Part shown: one piece after another, positions 51,634 to 60,413 of the stretch | Position numbering within the stretch: the first letter of the stretch is position 1 | How the letters are laid out: each line of letters begins with the position of its first letter | Source: G963662905 sp965230045 | GTDB taxonomy: Bacteria > Bacteroidota > Bacteroidia > Bacteroidales > WRLA01 | Assembly (NCBI GenBank): GCA_965230045.1 | Contig: OZ245940.1 | Coordinates: 4,216,001-4,280,000 of the forward strand | Direction of reading: 5' to 3' | DNA: 64,000 nt | Program-made: the position numbers and the translations under genes | The notes under the pieces: generated by a model | What the model was told of the DNA's origin: nothing | What the model saw: the letters and a program-made list of their open reading frames with translations, nothing else | The model's database searches: none

Positions 51634-53727
51634 TTAATATCCTCTAACTTTAATTAATACATCACCAAGCAAGGCTTCAGGTATCTCTGCAAAATGACTG
51701 AATTCGATACTTGATGTGGCTCTTCCTGAACTGATGGTACGAAGGCCGGTAACATAACCGAATAATTCTGCCATTGGTGCCTTGGCCTTGATTACCTGGC
51801 TTCCGGCACGGGTTTCTATGTTTTGCAATTGGCCACGGCGTTTGTTCAAATCACCTGTGATATCGCCAACATATTCGTCCGGTGTAACGATTTCTACTTT
51901 CATGATCGGCTCCAGCAAGGTTTTCTGAGCTTCTTTACAAGCTTCACGATAGCCCATAACTGCTGCGGCCTCAAATGCCATGGCGTCAGAATCAACTGAG
52001 TGGGTAGAGCCGTCGAGCAGACGAACTTTCATGCCCCAAAGCTGGTAACCGGCCAGAGGACCATTTACCATTGCAGATTCAAAACCCTTTTTAATGGCAG
52101 GGATATAATCTTTAGGTATGCTGCCGCCTTTGGTTTCATTTTCAAAATCAAGGCCACGCTTATTATCTTCGCTGGGGCCCATTTCAAATTTGATTTCAGC
52201 AAAACGTCCTTTTCCACCGGTTTGGCGCTTGTACGTCATGGTATAAAGTACATTGGAACGTAATGCTTCTTTGTATGCAACCTGAGGCTTGCCTTTGGTA
52301 CATTCAATATTAAACTCCCTGCGCAACCTGTCGATTATAATATCAAGGTGCAGTTCGCCCATTCCGCTGATAATCGTTTGTCCCGTTTCTTCGTCTGTAC
52401 GAATAGTAAAGGTAGGATCTTCCTCAGCGAGCTTGTTCAGGGAGATACCGAGTTTATCCACATCATCCTGAATTTTCGGCTCAACAGCAATGCTGATAAC
52501 CGGTTCCGGGAATTTAATGGTATCGAGTAACAAAGGATGATTTATTTCGGTAAGTGTATCACCTGTACGGATTTGTTTAAATCCCACAGCTGCACCTATA
52601 TCACCGGCAGCAATGGCTGTTAAAGGAATTTGTTTTGCAGCATGCATTTGCATGATTCTTGCAATCCGTTCCTTTTTACCGGTATTGGCATTCAAAACAA
52701 TGCTGCCTGCTTTCAATTCTCCTGAATAAACACGGAAAAATGCCATACGCCCCATAAAAGGGTCGGTGGCAATTTTAAAAGCAAGTGCGCTAAAATTTTC
52801 TTCTACTGTAAGTTCACGTTTTTCTTTCTGCTCATTTTTTGGGTTAATCCCTTCAATAGCAGGAAGGTCACTTGGAGCGGGCAGATAATCAACAATACCG
52901 TCGAGCAGCGCCTGAACACCGATATTTTTCAGTGATGAGCCACAGAAAACCGGCGTAATCCGCAAATCGAGTGTTGCCTTACGGATCATAGCCTTCATCT
53001 CATCTGTACTGATGGATTCCGGATCGTCCATAAACTTTTCAAAAAGCGACTCATCCTCTTCAGCAACACCTTCAATAAGTTTGAGGCGTTGTTCCTGATA
53101 AGCTTCCTGAACATCTTCCGGGATTTCGATTTCCCTGATTTCAGCTCCTTTTGAATCAACATCCCATTCGTAGGCTTTACCTGTGAGCAGGTTGATCAGC
53201 CCATAAAAATTATCCTCTTCGCCAAGCGGCATTTGCATGGCGACGGGAATAATATTGAGTTTCTTATGGATATCTTCCAATACTCGTTGGAAATCGGCTC
53301 CTGTACGGTCAAGTTTGTTCACAAAACTGATGCGTGGCACTTTGTAGCGGTCGGCTTGTTTCCAAACTGTTTCAGATTGGGGTTCAACGCCGCCCACACC
53401 ACAGAAAATACCAACAGCACCATCAAGAACCCTAAGCGAGCGTTCCACTTCAACAGTGAAATCTACATGGCCGGGGGTATCAATGATATTGATCTTAAAC
53501 TCTTCGTTGTTGCGCTTCCAGAAAACACTGGTAGCAGCAGAAGTGATGGTGATTCCACGTTCTTTTTCCTGCTCCATCCAGTCCATGGTAGCAGTACCTT
53601 CGTGCACTTCACCGATTTTATGATTGATACCAGTATAATAAAGCACACGCTCAGTCGTCGTGGTTTTACCCGCGTCGATATGAGCAACGATGCCAATGTT
53701 TCGTGTATGTGCTATTCTGGTATTCAT
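51634..53727 (-). CDS. fusA: Elongation factor G
   Basis: 697 residues. The GTPase motifs are AHIDAGKTT, DTPGHVDF and NKLD; the later domains include GMGELHLDIIIDRL and GYVTGLRTISSGRA. It moves tRNA and mRNA through the ribosome after peptide-bond formation. It lies 18 bases after rpsG. Confidence 0.99.
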   Translation of the reverse strand: MNTRIAHTRNIGIVAHIDAGKTTTTERVLYYTGINHKIGEVHEGTATMDWMEQEKERGITITSAATSVFWKRNNEEFKINIIDTPGHVDFTVEVERSLRVLDGAVGIFCGVGGVEPQSETVWKQADRYKVPRISFVNKLDRTGADFQRVLEDIHKKLNIIPVAMQMPLGEEDNFYGLINLLTGKAYEWDVDSKGAEIREIEIPEDVQEAYQEQRLKLIEGVAEEDESLFEKFMDDPESISTDEMKAMIRKATLDLRITPVFCGSSLKNIGVQALLDGIVDYLPAPSDLPAIEGINPKNEQKEKRELTVEENFSALAFKIATDPFMGRMAFFRVYSGELKAGSIVLNANTGKKERIARIMQMHAAKQIPLTAIAAGDIGAAVGFKQIRTGDTLTEINHPLLLDTIKFPEPVISIAVEPKIQDDVDKLGISLNKLAEEDPTFTIRTDEETGQTIISGMGELHLDIIIDRLRREFNIECTKGKPQVAYKEALRSNVLYTMTYKRQTGGKGRFAEIKFEMGPSEDNKRGLDFENETKGGSIPKDYIPAIKKGFESAMVNGPLAGYQLWGMKVRLLDGSTHSVDSDAMAFEAAAVMGYREACKEAQKTLLEPIMKVEIVTPDEYVGDITGDLNKRRGQLQNIETRAGSQVIKAKAPMAELFGYVTGLRTISSGRATSSIEFSHFAEIPEALLGDVLIKVRGY

Positions 53728-53745
53728 TTCTTAGTCTAAGCGATA

Positions 53746-54213
53746 TTAGAAACGGAAGTGTGAGAATGCTTTATTCGCTTCCGCCATACGGTGGGTATCT
53801 TCTTTTTTCTTGAATGCTCCGCCTTCTTCATTGAAAGCAGCAACGATTTCAGAAGCAAGTTTGCGACCCATTGTTTTTTCATGACGCTTCCGTGCAAAAC
53901 CGATCAGGTTCTTCATACCGATAGAAGACTTACGGCTGGCAGGGATTTCAGAAGGAATCTGAAAAGTAGCACCACCAATACGACGGCTGCGTACCTCAAC
54001 AGCAGGAGTAACGTTTGCAAGAGCCTTCTTCCAAACTTCCAGGCCACTTTCACCGGTTTTTTCACTTACCTGATCAATGGCATCGTAAAAAATCTGGAAA
54101 GCAAGACTTTTCTTGCCTTGCAGCATGAGGTTATTAACAAATTTGGTAACCAGTATATCATTAAAACGCGGGTCACCCAGGATTATCCTCTTCTTTGGTT
54201 TTGATTTTCTCAT
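53746..54213 (-). CDS. rpsG: 30S ribosomal protein S7
   Basis: 155 residues with DPRFNDILVTKFVNNLMLQG and a C-terminal helix ending in KAFSHFRF. It nucleates the 30S head and in E. coli regulates the str operon. Confidence 0.98.
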   Translation of the reverse strand: MRKSKPKKRIILGDPRFNDILVTKFVNNLMLQGKKSLAFQIFYDAIDQVSEKTGESGLEVWKKALANVTPAVEVRSRRIGGATFQIPSEIPASRKSSIGMKNLIGFARKRHEKTMGRKLASEIVAAFNEEGGAFKKKEDTHRMAEANKAFSHFRF

Positions 54214-54243
54214 CTTACCTTGAATCTTCTAATTAAACCGGAA

Positions 54244-54618
54244 TTATTTCTTTGGCCTTTTTGTGCCATACTTTGAACGTCTTTGTGTACGTCCTTCTAC
54301 GCCTGAAGTATCAAGAGCTCCACGGATGATGTGGTAACGTACACCCGGAAGGTCTTTTACCCTTCCGCCTCTGATCATTACAATGCTGTGTTCCTGAAGG
54401 TTATGGCCTTCACCGGGAATATAGGCGTTCACTTCCTTACCATTGGTCAAACGAACCCTGGCTACTTTACGCATAGCTGAATTCGGCTTCTTTGGAGTGG
54501 TCGTATAAACCCTGACGCAAACGCCCCGTCTCTGAGGACAAGCATCCAGAGCAGGAGACTTACTCTTTTCTACTAACGTCCTGCGTCCTTTTCTGACTAA
54601 TTGTTGAATTGTCGGCAT
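54244..54618 (-). CDS. rpsL: 30S ribosomal protein S12
   Basis: 124 residues. TPKKPNSAMRKVARV holds the lysine at the main streptomycin-resistance site in its sensitive form, and GRVKDLPGVRYH holds the aspartate that RimO methylthiolates. First gene of the 18-kb ribosomal unit; promoters lie at 54662-54691 and possibly 54919-54950. Confidence 0.99.
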   Translation of the reverse strand: MPTIQQLVRKGRRTLVEKSKSPALDACPQRRGVCVRVYTTTPKKPNSAMRKVARVRLTNGKEVNAYIPGEGHNLQEHSIVMIRGGRVKDLPGVRYHIIRGALDTSGVEGRTQRRSKYGTKRPKK

Positions 54619-54661
54619 ATCAACTTTTTAAATTTTTTATTACCCTCAAAAATTGGGACTG

Positions 54662-54691
54662 CAAAAGTATAACTAAATTTAATACTATCAA
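54662..54691 (-). promoter_or_regulatory. Promoter of the rpsL ribosomal operon
   Basis: On the minus strand TTG (54691-54689) is followed after 19 bases by TACTTTTG (54669-54662). Transcription would start about 37 bases before the rpsL ATG. Confidence 0.72.
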
Positions 54692-54918
54692 CACATTAAT
54701 TTCAAAAAATCAACTAAATACATCTATTTAGTCGCTTTCTTGTCTATTTTGATCGGATTTATTGGGATACAGGCATTCCTGAGGTGGGCAGACCACACAA
54801 AGACTTGTCAAACGATTTTGCCTTTGTTGAAACCTATAGTAGTCTTACTTTTTCAGGTTTCCTATATTCCTTTTTCCTAAGTAACAGCGAAATACGCTAT
54901 TTCTCTCAAAAGTGGGTG

Positions 54919-54950
54919 CAAAAGTATAACCAATATTCCTTAAAACCAAA
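54919..54950 (-). promoter_or_regulatory. Second minus-strand promoter 300 bases upstream of rpsL
   Basis: TTTG (54950-54947) and TACTTTTG (54926-54919) are 20 bases apart, a full match. Bases around the -7 box repeat those of the proximal promoter. It may give a long operon leader or a separate small RNA. Confidence 0.6.
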
Positions 54951-55066
54951 TAATTTCTTCATTAATTTTAAGAAATCATGATTTTTTAAGCAATTCAAAT
55001 CCTCCCGGCAAAATCATGCCAAGCAAAAAGCCCACTTTGGAAACCCATTAAATTATGTTTAAATTG

Positions 55067-55074
55067 TATCTTTG
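55067..55074 (+). promoter_or_regulatory. -7 promoter box for the glycosyltransferase operon
   Basis: TATCTTTG matches TAnnTTTG, 21 bases before the ATG at 55095. A TTTG lies 27 bases upstream, too far for the usual spacing. Confidence 0.5.
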
Positions 55075-55094
55075 CGCCCGAAATATCCCTCTCA

Positions 55095-56273
55095 ATGGTC
55101 AAAGCAAATCCCCGCCGCATCTTATTCCTGAGCCGTTGGTATCCCAACCGGCTGGATCCCATGCCCGGGCTGTTCGTAAAAAAACATGCCGAAGCAGCGG
55201 CCTTGTATCATGATGTGGCCCTTGTCCATGCTTTTCCCATGGACTTGAAAAACGGAAATCATTTTGAAATCGACCGCAAAAAAGAGGATGGTTTCGACAG
55301 CCTCGTAATATACTACCAAGCCGTTCGGTGCAAAGTTCCCGGCATTGCAGATATGATCAAAGGATGGCGCTATCTGCGCTATAGCTGTAAAGGCATGAAC
55401 ATCCTGCGCAAAGAAGGTTTTAAAGCAGACATCCTTCACCTGAACATTCTCACACGGCTGGGCCTGATCGCCCTCTGGATGAAAATCCGCTACGGAACAC
55501 CTTATATAATAACAGAACACTGGTCGCGCTACCTGCCCATTACCAATACCTATCATGGCCTGCTCCGTAAAGCCATTACGAAAATCGTTGTGCGCAATGC
55601 GGCCATCACAACGGTGGTAACGCACAACCTCAGAAAGGCGATGCAGGCGCACGGATTGAAATCAAACTACAAAATCATCCACAATGTGGTTGATACTGAA
55701 TTGTTTCAAATCAATGAAAAAAAGGAAGACCCCTTTACTTTTGTCCATGTTTCCTGCTTTGAAGACCGTTCCAAGAATATTAGCGGGATGCTGGAAGCAA
55801 TTGCAGCACTCAGCCGGCAAAGGCAGGATTTCCGCATCATGATGATCGGTGAAGGCGAAGACCTCGATGCAATGAAATCCAAAGCAAAGGAGCTGAAACT
55901 GGATCATATTGTCCGGTTTTATGGACTACTGGAAAACAAAAAGCTCAGCCGAACAATGTCTTCAGGGCATTGCCTGCTCATGTTCAGCAATTATGAGAAT
56001 ATTCCGGTAGTCATTAACGAAAGTTTTGCTTGTGGCATACCCGTCATTGCCACAGAAGTAGGCGGTATTCCAGAGCATGTTACCCCGGATAAAGGCATAC
56101 TGGTGAAAGCCGGAGATAAAAATGCCTTATCAGGTGCCATGAGCCGGATGATTGATCACTGGTCGGATTTCAAACCCGAAAAGCTAAGAGACTATGCGCT
56201 TAAAAACTCTTCGATGCAGGCCGTAGCCAAAAACCTGGACCAATTGTACACCGAAGCGATGAGCAAAAAATGA
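55095..56273 (+). CDS. Glycosyltransferase family 4 protein
   Basis: 392 residues with the GT-B fold. The donor-binding part near the C-terminus reads NESFACGIPVIATEVGGIPE, the usual GT4 pattern with two glutamates that hold the sugar nucleotide; the N-terminal half starts RILFLSRWYPNRLDPMPGLFV. It transfers a sugar from a nucleotide or lipid donor to a growing glycan, probably a surface polysaccharide, given the flippase and other envelope genes nearby. The stop overlaps the next start by four bases (ATGA). Confidence 0.93.
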   Translation: MVKANPRRILFLSRWYPNRLDPMPGLFVKKHAEAAALYHDVALVHAFPMDLKNGNHFEIDRKKEDGFDSLVIYYQAVRCKVPGIADMIKGWRYLRYSCKGMNILRKEGFKADILHLNILTRLGLIALWMKIRYGTPYIITEHWSRYLPITNTYHGLLRKAITKIVVRNAAITTVVTHNLRKAMQAHGLKSNYKIIHNVVDTELFQINEKKEDPFTFVHVSCFEDRSKNISGMLEAIAALSRQRQDFRIMMIGEGEDLDAMKSKAKELKLDHIVRFYGLLENKKLSRTMSSGHCLLMFSNYENIPVVINESFACGIPVIATEVGGIPEHVTPDKGILVKAGDKNALSGAMSRMIDHWSDFKPEKLRDYALKNSSMQAVAKNLDQLYTEAMSKK

Positions 56274-57949
56274 ACAAAGAAACCCAAGCAAATAAATTAA
56301 GCTTTGGCATTTTGTGTGATTCCTGGAAATTTCAGGCATGGCAGGCCGAAGCCATACGTTTATTGCGCAATAATGGCTTTGAAGCGTCGGTTGTGCTCAT
56401 GAACCTGCACAAACCGAAACCAAAACCCAAAATCAAAAAAATAAAAAAATACCCTTATCATAAAATTATCTACCGGATTTATCAGCGCTACCTGATGAAG
56501 CCTAAATCCAAGGAGCTCCTTGATCTGCAAAAAGAGCTTTCTGGCATCCCGCTTCTCGAAATAATGCCCGAAAGGCGCAAATCAGGCTACTATATTAATG
56601 AGGAAACGCGCCATAAAATTGCCGGGCATAATCCATCCTTTTTGCTGCGCTTTGGATTTGGCATCCTCAGGGGCGAGATCCTTTCCACATCAAAATACGG
56701 CATTTGGTCGTTTCATCACGATGACGATAAAAAATACCGGGGTGTGCCCAGTAACTTTTGGGAAATCTATTTTAATGACCCGGTGAATGCGTCCATTTTG
56801 CAGGTTTTAAATGAGGAAATCGATGGAGGTGGAATTTTGAAAAAAGGATTCTTTCCGACTATTCTTCATTCGTGGAAAGACAATTTGGATCAGGCATATT
56901 TTCAATCGGCAATCTGGCCGCTTCAGGCTGCACGCGATGTGCAAAATGGAACCATTGATCCCAAAAGCCTCAAAGGAGACCCGGAAAACAGCCCGGTGTA
57001 CCAGCTTCCGGAAAACACAAAAATGCTCCGTTTTTTCTGCCGTCAGTTTGCCAACCGCATCAAACTGCATTGGCGTGAAATTTTTCAGCCTGAAGATTGG
57101 CGCATCGGAATTTTCCAATGCACGGACATCACACAAAAAGACACTCTTGATTTAGCGGATTTAATCAAACCTCCTGCTCCGGCAAAAAACACATATTATG
57201 CCGATCCGTTTATCCTGAAAAAAGATAATGAACTGCATGTCCTTTTTGAAGAATACGATTATAAAATTGGAAAAGGTCATATTTCGGGATACATATATAA
57301 TATAAGTACGCAAAACTGGTCCGAAAAAAAATGCCTGCTGCAAAAAAACACCCATCTCGCCTACCCTTTCTCGTTTGCGCATGATGGCCAAATGTATTGC
57401 CTGCCCGAAAATGCAGCAGATTACCGACTTGAGCTATACACTTACGATGCGGAGGCGCAAAAACTCCATTTAAAAAGTGTTATAATTGAGGGACTGGCCT
57501 GCATCGATGCTTCCCTGTTCCATCATGATGAAAAGTGGTGGTTGTTTTTTACTGCGCAAGGCAAAACCAACCATGAGCTGCACATATATTATGCGGATAA
57601 TCTGGAAGGGCCTTACCGTCCTCATGAAAACAATCCGGTGAAACAAGACATTCGCCATGCACGTCCCGGAGGGAATTTCATCAAAATAAATGACCGCTGG
57701 CTGCGTCCGGCCCAGGACAGTACCGATTCGTACGGATGTCGTTTGCATTTGATGGAGATCTCCGAATTGAGCACTAAAAATTATGCAGAGCAATGTGTTG
57801 CTACTCTTAATCCGGGTGATGATAAACATTTCTTCAAAGGATTGCACACACTTTCTAAAACTGGCGACTATTATATAACCGACTTAAAAGCCTGGCGCTT
57901 CAACAGACCCAATTTCATTCGAAAGCTTAAGGAAAAGCTGCACCTCTAA
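56270..57949 (+). CDS. Two-domain protein: formyltransferase-like N-terminus and glycosyl-hydrolase-43-like propeller C-terminus
   Basis: 559 residues. Residues about 10-245 resemble the formyltransferase fold: SFHHDDDKKYRGVPSNFWE corresponds to the N-x-H plus YRG region, and EEIDGGGILKKG to the catalytic aspartate region. The asparagine of the N-x-H motif is Ser here. Residues about 285-545 resemble the five-bladed propeller found in GH43-type proteins and the N-terminal domain of plant glucosamine inositolphosphorylceramide transferase: TYYADPFILKKDNELHVLFE and HARPGGNFI. It may modify or transfer an amino sugar in a surface glycan. It is translationally coupled to the GT4 gene and followed by a convergent methyltransferase gene. 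Confidence 0.78.
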   Translation: MNKETQANKLSFGILCDSWKFQAWQAEAIRLLRNNGFEASVVLMNLHKPKPKPKIKKIKKYPYHKIIYRIYQRYLMKPKSKELLDLQKELSGIPLLEIMPERRKSGYYINEETRHKIAGHNPSFLLRFGFGILRGEILSTSKYGIWSFHHDDDKKYRGVPSNFWEIYFNDPVNASILQVLNEEIDGGGILKKGFFPTILHSWKDNLDQAYFQSAIWPLQAARDVQNGTIDPKSLKGDPENSPVYQLPENTKMLRFFCRQFANRIKLHWREIFQPEDWRIGIFQCTDITQKDTLDLADLIKPPAPAKNTYYADPFILKKDNELHVLFEEYDYKIGKGHISGYIYNISTQNWSEKKCLLQKNTHLAYPFSFAHDGQMYCLPENAADYRLELYTYDAEAQKLHLKSVIIEGLACIDASLFHHDEKWWLFFTAQGKTNHELHIYYADNLEGPYRPHENNPVKQDIRHARPGGNFIKINDRWLRPAQDSTDSYGCRLHLMEISELSTKNYAEQCVATLNPGDDKHFFKGLHTLSKTGDYYITDLKAWRFNRPNFIRKLKEKLHL

Positions 57950-57969
57950 GTTTCGGCTATATCAAAAAC

Positions 57970-58716
57970 TCATTTTTTGCGCATAAACATTAGCAGGAAA
58001 GGCGAAAAAGTAAATTCATCTCGGATATTACGTTCCACGTAGCATGCCAGCCAGCCAGCAAGTCCGATCAGTGGTGCCAGCAGAAGCATGAACAGATAAA
58101 AAACAGCTGAAGGCAGCAACAAAATTTTGTTCATCTTCATGATGCGGGAGGGATAATATTTCAGATAGCGCGCCAACAAACTAAACCGCAAGGTTTTATA
58201 AGACCCTAAACTCTGGATTTCCTCAATCTCAAAACCATGATTTTCGGCCAGTTTTCCAAGATGATGCACACTATGCCGCATATAATCTTCGGAGCTCCAA
58301 AGCGGATATATAAAATCCGTACTTAGCAAAACGGGCGCTCCGGCTTTTAAAACACGCTTCATTTCTTCAAAAAAAGCCGGGGGATTTTCCAGCACCGATA
58401 AAACCTGAAAACACAGCAGTCCATCATAAGTTGCATTTTCGAAAGGCAGACTTGATGCGTCATCAATCCAGAAATCCGTTCCTTCATCAGGTTTTAATCT
58501 ATTGATTTGGTAATGCCGGCGCGTATTGGTCGCATGATATTCATCAATGTTTTGAAAAATATGGCGGTAGGGCTGATCACCTGCACCAACATCAAGCACC
58601 TTGCCATTAAAATTTAGTGCAAAAGCTCTCAGGCGCCTGCGGAGGAAAAAAGCTGTTGGGTTCAGCAGGGTAAAATCGAGCCATTGCAATAGAAAAGATA
58701 ATAATTTCGTTTTCAC
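57970..58716 (-). CDS. Class I SAM-dependent methyltransferase
   Basis: 248 residues. Motif I is VLDVGAGDQPY (about 39-49), followed by DDASSLPFENATYDGLLCFQVL, as in the Methyltransf_11 group. The last 60 residues are hydrophobic (about 195-225, FYLFMLLLAPLIGLAGWL), suggesting a membrane anchor and a lipid-linked or membrane substrate. It lies on the opposite strand among the polysaccharide genes and is divergent from the flippase gene. Confidence 0.88.
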   Translation of the reverse strand: MKTKLLSFLLQWLDFTLLNPTAFFLRRRLRAFALNFNGKVLDVGAGDQPYRHIFQNIDEYHATNTRRHYQINRLKPDEGTDFWIDDASSLPFENATYDGLLCFQVLSVLENPPAFFEEMKRVLKAGAPVLLSTDFIYPLWSSEDYMRHSVHHLGKLAENHGFEIEEIQSLGSYKTLRFSLLARYLKYYPSRIMKMNKILLLPSAVFYLFMLLLAPLIGLAGWLACYVERNIRDEFTFSPFLLMFMRKK

Positions 58717-58744
58717 AGCCGGGCAATATTCGTTTATTAGGATG

Positions 58745-58752
58745 CAAATTTA
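58745..58752 (-). promoter_or_regulatory. -7 promoter box for the methyltransferase gene
   Basis: The minus strand reads TAAATTTG, matching TAnnTTTG, 28 bases before the start codon at 58716. Confidence 0.4.
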
Positions 58753-58783
58753 ACCTTTATCAAGGACAAATAGCTTTCTGTCC

Positions 58784-58791
58784 TATCTTTG
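58784..58791 (+). promoter_or_regulatory. -7 promoter box for the flippase gene
   Basis: TATCTTTG matches TAnnTTTG and lies 12 bases before the ATG at 58803, so the leader would be very short. Confidence 0.45.
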
Positions 58792-58802
58792 CAAGCAGGA
58801 TT

Positions 58803-60080
58803 ATGTTAATAAAGAAAATCTTCAGCACCGCGGCAGCACGTATCGTCAATGCTGCACTGAGCCTGCTCATACTGAGTATCAATGCCCGTGAACTCGGTGC
58901 GGAAGCCGTAGGTACGATTGGGCTGATTGTTTTAGCCATAGCCATTATACAAAATATCAACAGCCTGACCGGAGGAGCGCCCGTTGTGTATTTCATCTCC
59001 CGCATTCCTGCCGCCAATATGATGATTATCAGCTATATCTGGAGCATATGTTCGTCCATAGCCGGAAGCAGTATCCTGCTCCTTTTCCAATCAATTCCTG
59101 AAGGCTATTTTATTCAGGTCATGACCCTTTCGCTCATTCTTTCATTAGGGCAAATTCATCAGATGTGGCTGCTGGGCACTGAGCGGATTGCGCTATTCAA
59201 TATCATTTCCGTGCTGCAGTTTGTGTTGACCATTGGCGCATTGTGCTTCGAGATTTACATCATGAAATCTGCTTCGGTCGATTCCTACATCCATGCGCTT
59301 TTTATTGCTTATTCGGCTGTATTCGTTTTGGGATTCACTGCAACCATAGCGCAAAAGGGAAAAGCACAGTTTAAGGAACTCGGCAACAACCTTGTTGAGA
59401 TGCTGCGCTACGGATTTTTAATTCAATTGGCGGCCATTTCCCAATTGCTTAACAACCGCCTGTCCTACTTCATCATACGCAAATATTTGGGCTTAAATAT
59501 TTTGGGGCATTTTGATGTGGGAATAAAAGTAAGCGAGGGCAGCCTGCTTCCGGCCAAAAGCATCAGCATGGTTCAATATGCCCGGATTTCTTCCACAAAA
59601 GATAAAACCTATGCCCGCGACCTGAGCATCAGTTTATTCAAATTAAGCCTGATTGTTGCCTTGCTCACCATTAGCCTGTTGATCTGTCTGCCGGACACTT
59701 TCTACGCTTGGGTTTTCGGCAAGGACTTTTCGCACATCCGCCGGTTGATGATTTATCTGGCACCGGGCATCCTGGCCATGGCTTCAGGCATGATCTTTTC
59801 GCATTATTTCAGCGGAACCGGACGACCCGGTTTTAATACCGCTGCCTCAGCGATTGGTTTGATTGTGATTGCTATTGCAGGATTTTCGATGATCCCGCAA
59901 ATGGGCATTGAAGGCGCTGCAATCGCAACTTCCATTTCGTACATCTGCTCGCTGATGTTCCAATGGCTCAGTTTTATCCGATTGGCAAAGCCGGATTATA
60001 AAAGTTTTTTGCCCAATACGGATGATATTCGGATGATCAAAGAATTTTGGTGGCAATTGCATAAAAATCCAAAATCATAG
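58803..60080 (+). CDS. Polysaccharide flippase of the MOP superfamily (Wzx-like)
   Basis: 425 residues with about twelve membrane helices. The N-terminus (MLIKKIFSTAAARIVNAALS, then ARELGAEAVGTIGL) and the overall hydrophobic pattern match polysaccharide transporters that move lipid-linked sugars across the inner membrane. Charged loops lie around LNNRLSYFIIRKYLGL. With the GT4, formyltransferase-like and methyltransferase genes next to it, it points to a small surface glycan cluster. No polymerase (Wzy) was seen. Confidence 0.9.
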   Translation: MLIKKIFSTAAARIVNAALSLLILSINARELGAEAVGTIGLIVLAIAIIQNINSLTGGAPVVYFISRIPAANMMIISYIWSICSSIAGSSILLLFQSIPEGYFIQVMTLSLILSLGQIHQMWLLGTERIALFNIISVLQFVLTIGALCFEIYIMKSASVDSYIHALFIAYSAVFVLGFTATIAQKGKAQFKELGNNLVEMLRYGFLIQLAAISQLLNNRLSYFIIRKYLGLNILGHFDVGIKVSEGSLLPAKSISMVQYARISSTKDKTYARDLSISLFKLSLIVALLTISLLICLPDTFYAWVFGKDFSHIRRLMIYLAPGILAMASGMIFSHYFSGTGRPGFNTAASAIGLIVIAIAGFSMIPQMGIEGAAIATSISYICSLMFQWLSFIRLAKPDYKSFLPNTDDIRMIKEFWWQLHKNPKS

Positions 60081-60088
60081 TTGTTGAT

Positions 60089-60112
60089 AAACCCACCAAA
60101 ATTGTGGTTTTT
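60089..60112 (+). terminator. Weak terminator-like hairpin after the flippase gene
   Basis: CCAC (60093-60096) pairs with GTGG (60104-60107), extended by AAA/TTT with one bulged base, followed by five T. Confidence 0.4.
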
Positions 60113-60316
60113 AGTATGCTGGAAGTTGATAACCCAATCGGAAGAAACAAGGCATCCTCAGCATACTGGCTGTTAAAATAAAATATTACCAATAAAATTA
60201 TTACAAAATTAGTTCTTTATTTTCTAATATCTCCAGCTCAATTGGACAATCAATCCCCCAAAAACATTTCTAAAACATTGCTTAACCGAGTTAGATTAAG
60301 CTTATCACGAAAACAA

Positions 60317-60397
60317 GGCCTTTCATCACGAAAAACAGCCCGTTTATACAATAAGTCAAAAAAAACTTGCATCGAACAGATAAAGACTGTACTTTTG
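60317..60397 (+). promoter_or_regulatory. Promoter module, copy B
   Basis: TTG at 60367-60369 and TACTTTTG at 60390-60397, 20 bases apart, form a strong promoter. The 50 bases upstream match copy A at 34977 in register: identical over the first 20 bases and again over ATACAATAAGTCAAAAAA. A direct repeat TCACGAAAA occurs at 60305-60313 and 60326-60334, 21 bases apart. Confidence 0.75.
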
Positions 60398-60413
60398 TAA
60401 AAAATCAAGTGAT

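Larger units (their letters stand above)
54619..55094. other. Gene-free region between rpsL and the glycosyltransferase gene
   Basis: It holds two minus-strand promoters toward rpsL with similar surroundings, several inverted repeats between them (ACTAAATA/TATTTAGT at 54713-54732, GAAACCT/AGGTTTC at 54829-54861, GAAATA/TATTTC at 54889-54903), and a plus-strand -7 box at 55067. No reading frame here looks coding. Confidence 0.65.
60081..60413. other. Gene-free region upstream of the 67-residue protein gene
   Basis: It holds a terminator-like hairpin after the flippase gene (60089-60112), a perfect 9-base inverted repeat AGTATGCTG/CAGCATACT (60113-60121, 60159-60167), and copy B of the 81-base promoter module (60317-60397) preceded by a further TCACGAAAA. 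No coding frame was found. Confidence 0.65.

Noticed and set aside
54784..54981. Plus-strand frame of 65 codons between rpsL and the glycosyltransferase gene
   Set aside because: It lies over the minus-strand promoter and hairpins upstream of rpsL, has no promoter of its own and shows no protein-like pattern.
54619..55094. tRNA or other structured RNA gene in the rpsL upstream gap
   Set aside because: No T-loop GTTCGA motif, acceptor stem or CCA-compatible fold was seen; the other large gaps were also read without finding a tRNA.
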